Below are positions 5,525 through 9,993 of a stretch of DNA of 9,993 bases, one piece after another. The stretch's first letter is position 1. Every line of letters starts with the position of its first letter. Made by a program: the position numbers and the translations under genes. The notes under the pieces were generated by a model. That model had not been told where the DNA came from. It saw only the letters and a list, made by a program, of their open reading frames with translations, and made no database searches. The stretch is from Faeciplasma gallinarum. GTDB taxonomy: Bacteria; Bacillota; Clostridia; Oscillospirales; Ruminococcaceae. The DNA lies in NCBI GenBank assembly GCA_018711085.1, contig DVIR01000023.1, forward strand, positions 1 to 9,993, in the 5' to 3' direction.

Positions 5525-6424
5525 ATGGAGTATATAACCGATATGCTTTCCAGGTTTGTCAGTACGGTCAGCTCTATAGATATAAAAGACGTCATAGATA
5601 TGATTTTGCTGACATATTGCGTATATAAGGGAATAAAGCTTGTCCGAGAAACTAAAGCTCAGCAGCTTTTGGTGGGAATACTCATTGTCGTGGTTGTTTA
5701 CATCGTTGTTTCGGAGCTTGAGCTGAAGGCGATGTCATACCTGCTGCAAAACTTCTTCCAGGTCGGATTGATTGCACTTGTAGTCGTGTTCCAGCCGGAG
5801 CTGAGGCGAATACTCGAACGGGTGGGACGAACGAATATACGGTCGCTGAATATATTTAACGACGGGTATCGGGCGGATAATGCGACGCAGAACTGGTCTG
5901 ACGCCATCGACGTAATAGGCGAGGCCGCAAGCCAGCTTTCCGAATCTACAACCGGCGCGCTCATAGTAATCGAAAGAAAGATACGCTTAGGAGAGCAGAT
6001 AGACACCGGAACAGTCATGGACTGCATACCGAGCGTTGCAACACTCGGCAGCATATTCTTCCCGAAAACCCCGCTTCACGACGGTGCGGTTATAATCAGA
6101 AACGCAAGAATAATAGCGGCGGGATGCTTCCTGCCGACGCCTCAGAAAGAGGAAACCATAAATAAGCAGCTTGGTTCGCGCCACCGCGCCGCTATAGGAA
6201 TGAGCGAAAACTCGGACGCCATCATAGTAGTTGTTTCGGAGGAGACCGGAACCATATCGATAGCCGAGAACGGAGAACTCACAAGAGGATACACTCACGA
6301 AAGGCTTGTCAAATATCTAAAGTCCCAGATAATCCCCGAAAAGAGCCAAAACGAAGGAAACTTGTTTACAAAGCTTATCGGCAGAAAGGACAAGAAAGAT
6401 GCCAGAAAAAAGCAAAAAAACTAA
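5525..6424 (+). CDS. cdaA: Diadenylate cyclase CdaA (membrane c-di-AMP synthase)
   Basis: Condenses two ATP to cyclic di-AMP, a second messenger controlling potassium and osmolyte uptake and cell-wall homeostasis in Firmicutes. From the chosen start it has 299 residues: three predicted membrane helices at about 22-40, 47-63 and 72-89, then the cytoplasmic DAC domain (about 110-260) with TGALIVIE (143-150), DGAVII (186-191) and GSRHRAAIG (217-225); the DGA and RHR motifs bind ATP and metal and are intact. The tail from about 272 is charged and lysine-rich (KLIGRKDKKDARKKQKN), a little longer than usual. I prefer ATG 5525 because the AAGGGG at 5511-5516 is 8 bases away; ATG 5519 (4-6 bases closer) and TTG 5501 are in frame and possible. 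It overlaps cdaR by 26 bases, the usual cdaA-cdaR order. Confidence 0.95.
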   Translation: MEYITDMLSRFVSTVSSIDIKDVIDMILLTYCVYKGIKLVRETKAQQLLVGILIVVVVYIVVSELELKAMSYLLQNFFQVGLIALVVVFQPELRRILERVGRTNIRSLNIFNDGYRADNATQNWSDAIDVIGEAASQLSESTTGALIVIERKIRLGEQIDTGTVMDCIPSVATLGSIFFPKTPLHDGAVIIRNARIIAAGCFLPTPQKEETINKQLGSRHRAAIGMSENSDAIIVVVSEETGTISIAENGELTRGYTHERLVKYLKSQIIPEKSQNEGNLFTKLIGRKDKKDARKKQKN

Positions 6425-7718
6425 GCCGCTCAGAAACAGCAATTTGTTTTTAATATTGATTTCTGCGATCATAGCGTTTGCTTTGTGGATAGTCATGTCT
6501 TTGACGGCGTTCCCTGAAATGACGCAGGTCATAAGAAACGTGCCGATAGATTTTTCTCTGGCGGGAAGCTATGCCGACGTTGCGGGCATTTCTATTTTGG
6601 ACACGTCGAATCAGACCGTAAACCTGAGAATTACCGGACAGAGGTATCTTATAGGCGACTATACATCCGAAGACGTGCATGTAGGCATAAACCTCGACTC
6701 TGTAAGAGCGCCCGGAGTGTATGAGCTTGCCCTTGTGGTTACGAGCAACAACGGAGACGAAATAGAAGTCGAGCAGATTGAGCCGTCAACCGTAAGGGTG
6801 GAATTTGACTATATAATCACAAAGGAGTTTTCCGTTGCCGACGGAACGCTCGCAGCCGATATATCCAGCCTTTCAGCCAGCCAGGGATATCTTATCGACC
6901 CGAGCGAAGTGACAATAAATCCTTCAACCGTGGAGCTGAGAGGTCCGAGAGATTATATAAACCAGATAACGTCATGCGTTGTAAAGGTTGATTCGTCCTC
7001 GACGCTTAAAACCACCCTCACGACGGATAACACATCGCTTGTCATGTATAACGGCGAGAACGTAGTGGAAGATGAGAAGATAACCGCTCAGACAGACTCG
7101 TTTGAGCTTACGGTCCCGGTGTATATGCGAAAGGACTTAAACCTTGACGTTGTTATTCAAACATACTTCGACCAGTTTGATATTTCTTCGCTCAAGTATA
7201 CTATTGACCCTTCGACTATCGCCGTCAGAAGCCAAAGCGACAGGATTACCGACCTTGATGAAATATCCTTGGGATTTATCGACCTTAGAAATATTGATGT
7301 CAACAGAACGACATTCCAAATGCCGATAAACGACACCGAATATTATACAAATATCACCGGACTTGATACGGCAACAGTGACGTTTGACCTTGAAAACTAC
7401 AGCATGAAAACTGTCAGCCTGTCGAATTCTCAGGTCTACCCGATAAACGTTCCGAGCGGGTACACTGTAAATGTCGAAAGCGAAACGATACAAAACGTCA
7501 CAATAGTAGGCCCGTCGGATGTGATAGACCAAATCGATTCAAGCGATGTCATAGCACAGCTTGATATGCTTGATTACAACGTCACCGAGGGATATAACAT
7601 CTATCCTGTGTCAGTCTACCTTCCTACGCATAACGATTGCTGGTGCGTCGGCTATTATCAGGTATACTGCTCGATAGAAAGAACCGATGCACAAACAGTC
7701 AATCCGACAGCCGAGTAA
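6399..7718 (+). CDS. cdaR: CdaR/YbbR-repeat protein, regulator of diadenylate cyclase
   Basis: Membrane-anchored partner that binds CdaA and adjusts c-di-AMP output. The 439 residues show a basic N-terminus (MPEKSKKTKPLR), one membrane helix at about 14-35 and a long extracytoplasmic part that divides into about four YbbR repeats: roughly 44-135, 136-232, 233-330 and 333-430. Repeat cues include 'NVPIDFSL', 'VTINPSTVELRGPRDYINQI' and, in the last, 'VTIVGPSDVIDQI', followed by the typical closing 'WCVGYYQVYCSI'. Three cysteines in this last strand (DCWCVGYYQVYC) are unusual for an exported domain and could form a disulfide. The start lies within the end of cdaA with only a weak AAGAAAG ahead, so translation is probably coupled to cdaA. 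In many Firmicutes glmM comes next; here a terminator does. Confidence 0.93.
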   Translation: MPEKSKKTKPLRNSNLFLILISAIIAFALWIVMSLTAFPEMTQVIRNVPIDFSLAGSYADVAGISILDTSNQTVNLRITGQRYLIGDYTSEDVHVGINLDSVRAPGVYELALVVTSNNGDEIEVEQIEPSTVRVEFDYIITKEFSVADGTLAADISSLSASQGYLIDPSEVTINPSTVELRGPRDYINQITSCVVKVDSSSTLKTTLTTDNTSLVMYNGENVVEDEKITAQTDSFELTVPVYMRKDLNLDVVIQTYFDQFDISSLKYTIDPSTIAVRSQSDRITDLDEISLGFIDLRNIDVNRTTFQMPINDTEYYTNITGLDTATVTFDLENYSMKTVSLSNSQVYPINVPSGYTVNVESETIQNVTIVGPSDVIDQIDSSDVIAQLDMLDYNVTEGYNIYPVSVYLPTHNDCWCVGYYQVYCSIERTDAQTVNPTAE

Positions 7719-7762
7719 TTGAATCGTCAGTTGCTAAACGGTGCCAAAGTAAATAGCAGTCG

Positions 7763-7807
7763 GCGCAAAGTGAGCTGAATAAATCCGGCGGCACTTTGCG
7801 CTGTTTT
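7763..7807 (+). terminator. Intrinsic terminator after cdaR
   Basis: Perfect 10-bp stem GCGCAAAGTG (7763-7772) / CACTTTGCGC (7792-7801) with a 19-base loop, followed by TGTTTTAT. The loop is longer and the U run shorter than in the best terminators. It closes the cdaA-cdaR unit and shows that the flavoprotein downstream is likely transcribed separately. Confidence 0.75.
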
Positions 7808-7855
7808 ATATAAATCGGCTTTTGCAGGCATGCATTTGAACTTAGGAGGTTAGCT

Positions 7856-9466
7856 ATGCCGATAATAGTTTCAAACATAAACTCAAGGCCTCAAAGAATA
7901 GGCGAAAACTCGTATGACGGCAGCGCAGAAGCCGTAAGCAAGGCGGTAAAATATCTGATATCCCGCGGAGTCATGCGTGACGACATAGTTGATGCCGGAG
8001 TCCATAAAATTTCACTCGACGCAAGAAAGCGAAACGACATACACTTTGTCAGCTCCGTTTACTTCAGACTTTCTTCGGATGAGCTTGAGCGCAAAATCGC
8101 CTCAAGCGCCGCCCAAGTTAAGTATGTAGACAGCCCGAGCCTTCCGGTTGTCATGTCTGATGAGAAAAAAGGCGGCAGAGTGGTGATAGCGGGCTTCGGA
8201 CCTGCGGGAATGTTTTGCGCGCTTGTGTTGTCTGAGCACGGCTATAAACCGATAGTTCTTGAACGCGGCGCAGACGTCGATACAAGGATTGCCGCGGTAA
8301 AAAGCTTTTGGTCGGGCGGGGAGCTTGACGAAAACACAAACGTGCAGTTCGGCGAAGGCGGAGCGGGCACATTTTCTGACGGCAAACTCACAACAAGAAT
8401 ATCCGATCCGCTTTGCGCATATGTAATGCAGAGGTTTTGCGACTTTGGAGCGCCGGCGGAAATTCTTCACGCCGCCAAACCGCATATAGGCACGGACAAG
8501 CTCAGAGAAGTTGTAAAAGCTATCCGCATGCGGGTGATAGAATGCGGCGGAGAGGTTAGATTTTTGTCGCCGCTGCGCTCTTTAAAAATATCATCCGGCA
8601 AGGTTGTGTCGATAAATACGCCAGACTCGCAGATAGAAACCGGAGCGCTTGTTTTGGCAATAGGACACTCGGCAAGGGATACCTTTGAGATGCTCCTTAA
8701 AAACGGCGTGGTGCTTCAGCCAAAGCCCTTTTCCGTCGGCGCAAGAATAGAACATACACAGCAAAGCGTCAACCAAAGCCTTTACGGCGAGTATGCCGAC
8801 AAGCTCGTACTTCCCGTCGGCGAGTATCAGTTGTCGCACAGACGTCCCGACGGCAGGGCAGTGTATACTTTTTGTATGTGCCCGGGAGGATATGTTGTGG
8901 CCTCTTCAAGCGAGAAAAACACAATCGTGACAAACGGAATGAGCGAGTATAAAAGAGACGCCGAAAATGCAAACGCCGCGCTCGTCGTGTCGGTTTCGGA
9001 AAAGGATTTCGGCTCAGACCCTCTTGACGGAGTGAGGTTTGCAAGGTCGATAGAGTCAAAAGCATACTCGGCATCGGGAAGCTGTCTCGCCCCCGCCTCA
9101 ACCGTGGGAAGCTTTTTGGGATGCGAATCTGAAAAAAGCGTACTGCCGTCATATAAGCCCGGCGTATGCATGCAAAACCTTGACAATATTTTACCGCAGT
9201 TCGTCACAGACATGATGAAGGAGGGAATACGCGTTTTCTCAAGAAAGATGAACTGCTTTTCCGATATGGGAGCTGTTTTAACCGCCCCCGAGACGAGAAC
9301 TTCGTCGCCGGTGAGAATTTTGCGCGGCGATGAGCAAAATGCAGTGGGAATAGATAACCTGTATCCCTGCGGCGAGGGCGCGGGATATGCCGGCGGCATC
9401 ATGTCGGCGGCGGTTGACGGAATAAAAACAGCGCTGAAAATAATGTCCCGCCGCGCACCCGAGTGA
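7856..9466 (+). CDS. FAD-dependent oxidoreductase, COG2509 family (uncharacterised)
   Basis: Predicted cytoplasmic flavoprotein of 536 residues, close to the usual family length. The first 100 residues form a small alpha/beta N-terminal domain without cofactor motifs. The FAD Rossmann fold follows: VVIAGFGPAGMFCALVLSE (109-127, GxGxxG at 113-118) ending in Glu136 of VLERG, which should contact the ribose. NVQFGEGGAGTFSDGKL (162-178) is a strongly family-typical glycine-rich loop, ALVLAIGHSARDTF is the second ATG-like dinucleotide motif (263-276, computed by frame), and YPCGEGAGYAGG (503-514) is the closing FAD contact. No ferredoxin, transmembrane or substrate-specific motif is seen. Substrate and electron partner are unknown in this family. 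The start has a perfect AGGAGG (7843-7848) 7 bases before the ATG. It sits alone between a terminator and the divergently unrelated MarR promoter region; a TATATAA at 7807-7813 may be its -10, but no -35 is visible. Confidence 0.9.
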   Translation: MPIIVSNINSRPQRIGENSYDGSAEAVSKAVKYLISRGVMRDDIVDAGVHKISLDARKRNDIHFVSSVYFRLSSDELERKIASSAAQVKYVDSPSLPVVMSDEKKGGRVVIAGFGPAGMFCALVLSEHGYKPIVLERGADVDTRIAAVKSFWSGGELDENTNVQFGEGGAGTFSDGKLTTRISDPLCAYVMQRFCDFGAPAEILHAAKPHIGTDKLREVVKAIRMRVIECGGEVRFLSPLRSLKISSGKVVSINTPDSQIETGALVLAIGHSARDTFEMLLKNGVVLQPKPFSVGARIEHTQQSVNQSLYGEYADKLVLPVGEYQLSHRRPDGRAVYTFCMCPGGYVVASSSEKNTIVTNGMSEYKRDAENANAALVVSVSEKDFGSDPLDGVRFARSIESKAYSASGSCLAPASTVGSFLGCESEKSVLPSYKPGVCMQNLDNILPQFVTDMMKEGIRVFSRKMNCFSDMGAVLTAPETRTSSPVRILRGDEQNAVGIDNLYPCGEGAGYAGGIMSAAVDGIKTALKIMSRRAPE

Positions 9467-9524
9467 TAACGCCTTTTAATCGCTAGAAATTTAAAAAAAA
9501 TATGCCGAAAACATTATTTTTGAC

Positions 9525-9558
9525 TTGACATAAGCATAGAATTGTGCAAAACTATAAT
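9525..9558 (+). promoter_or_regulatory. Probable promoter of the MarR-family gene with an overlong spacer
   Basis: Consensus TTGACA (9525-9530) and consensus TATAAT (9553-9558) are both perfect, but the spacer is 22 bases instead of 16-18. No better -35 lies at the normal distance from the TATAAT, and no -10 lies at the normal distance from the TTGACA. The TATAAT overlaps the palindrome at 9555-9572. Weak or regulator-dependent initiation is an inference. Confidence 0.5.
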
Positions 9559-9572
9559 TAGAAGCCTAATTA
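9555..9572. promoter_or_regulatory. Perfect palindrome, likely MarR-type operator
   Basis: TAATTAG (9555-9561), four bases, CTAATTA (9566-9572): a perfect 7+4+7 inverted repeat. Size and AT-rich ATTAG/CTAAT arms fit the kind of site bound by MarR dimers. It overlaps the -10 box and lies 17 bases before the MarR GTG start, the position expected for autorepression. It is too short and without a T run to be a terminator. Confidence 0.62.
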
Positions 9573-9576
9573 GATT

Positions 9577-9583
9577 GGAGAGG
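9577..9583 (+). promoter_or_regulatory. Ribosome binding site that sets the MarR GTG start
   Basis: GGAGAGG; its GGAG core is 8 bases before the GTG at 9589. The same site also faces an out-of-frame ATG at 9587, so the frame choice rests on the protein family match, not on the site alone. Confidence 0.6.
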
Positions 9584-9588
9584 TTCAT

Positions 9589-9993
9589 GTGTCTAAAATT
9601 TACGGATTGCATAAAGCGCTCATATTCAGCTCTGCGGCACATAGAAAAGCTTGCAGGAGTGAATTTCAGCGTCTCAACCTCTCCGACGGACAGCCGAAGG
9701 TTTTGTCCGTCTTGGTTGAGAATGAGGGCTATTTGCAAAAGGACTTGGCGAAAAGGTGCCATGTCGAACCTGCGACAATGACCAGTATACTTGCAAACAT
9801 GAGTAAAAACGGTTTGGTGCGCAAGGAAATCGAACATGTATCGGGCGGAAAGCGTGCGTTTGCAATATACCTGACCGATAAGGGAAGGGAAATAGCGGAG
9901 CAGGTGAACGAAATCGTCCAAAGCGCCGAGGAAAAAGCGTACGAGGGATTTTCCGATGAGGAAAAGCGACTGATCGTCGCATGCTTAACAAGG
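9589..9993 (+). CDS. MarR-family winged-helix transcriptional regulator, C-terminus cut by the window
   Basis: DNA-binding dimeric repressor of the MarR family. The 135 visible residues, to the right edge, hold nearly the whole domain: an N-terminal helix (MSKIYGLHKALIFSSAAHRKACR), LSDGQPKVLSVLVENEGYLQ (31-50) as helix 2, KDLAKRCHVEPATMTSIL (51-68) as the helix-turn-helix with recognition helix about 59-70, NGLVRKE (74-80), the wing around 83-96 (EHVSGGKRAFAIYLT) and LTDKGREIAEQV (95-106), then the start of the last dimerisation helix. The reading frame begins at GTG 9589; the ATG two bases earlier is in another frame that ends at 9781 and gives no family-like protein. GGAG 8 bases upstream supports the GTG. 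A palindrome upstream suggests autoregulation. Its targets, usually adjacent genes such as exporters or lipid genes, lie outside the window. Confidence 0.9.
   Translation, partial: MSKIYGLHKALIFSSAAHRKACRSEFQRLNLSDGQPKVLSVLVENEGYLQKDLAKRCHVEPATMTSILANMSKNGLVRKEIEHVSGGKRAFAIYLTDKGREIAEQVNEIVQSAEEKAYEGFSDEEKRLIVACLTR

Noticed and set aside
7719..7855. Full promoter for the COG2509 gene
   Set aside because: A TATATAA is present at 7807-7813, but nothing like TTGACA lies 16-18 bases upstream, so I did not list it as a promoter.
9467..9524. Terminator after the flavoprotein gene
   Set aside because: The stretch is AT-rich with A and T runs, but I see no GC-containing stem; only a weak TTTTAA/TTAAAA pairing.
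1..9993. CRISPR arrays, transposons, tRNA or rRNA genes, defence or phage modules
   Set aside because: Reading both strands gave no spaced direct repeats, terminal repeats, tRNA arms or recognisable transposase, nuclease or phage proteins.

Overview
The window looks like ordinary chromosome from a Gram-positive, Clostridia-type anaerobe (Bacillota). The signs are purine-rich Shine-Dalgarno (SD) sites, including a perfect AGGAGG at 7843-7848, short intergenic gaps, sigma70/SigA-type promoters, and a gene set typical of that group: a CdaA/CdaR pair, a Se/S-carrier plus cysteine desulfurase pair, and a COG2509 flavoprotein. Isoleucine is often coded by ATA throughout. Nothing in codon use, repeats or gene content marks any part as recently acquired, and no mobile element, CRISPR array, tRNA or rRNA was seen. 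The genus cannot be told from the sequence alone.

Left part, minus strand (1-2435): a tightly packed four-gene unit, read from 2435 down to the left edge. It holds a small membrane protein of unknown function, a D-2-hydroxyacid dehydrogenase, glutamate 5-kinase (proB) and the start of glutamyl-phosphate reductase (proA, cut by the window edge). proB and proA carry out the first two committed steps of proline synthesis. A good promoter (2473-2501) lies just upstream. The interval 2436-2659 also holds a consensus promoter facing the other way.

Centre, plus strand (2660-5442): a fused ispDF gene (two steps of the MEP isoprenoid pathway), closed by a strong intrinsic terminator. It is followed by a 73-residue Se/S-carrier-like protein (PF11823/DUF3343) placed 9 bases before a class-V aminotransferase-fold cysteine desulfurase, probably a sulfur- or selenium-mobilising pair.

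Right part, plus strand (5443-9993): cdaA (membrane diadenylate cyclase, makes c-di-AMP) overlaps cdaR (its YbbR-repeat partner). The usual third gene, glmM, is not present; an intrinsic terminator follows cdaR. Next comes a single COG2509 FAD-dependent oxidoreductase, then a MarR-family regulator that starts at GTG and runs off the right edge. A perfect palindrome overlaps the TATAAT just upstream of the MarR gene and is a likely autoregulatory operator.

There is no gene-free stretch over 300 bases. The longest gaps are 2436-2659 (divergent promoters) and 3854-4074 (terminator, weak promoter candidate, small inverted repeat). I found no clear evidence of a new multi-gene system. The items most worth a second look are the unknown membrane protein and dehydrogenase heading the proline operon, the Se/S pair, the short leader ORF before cdaA, and the MarR operator.
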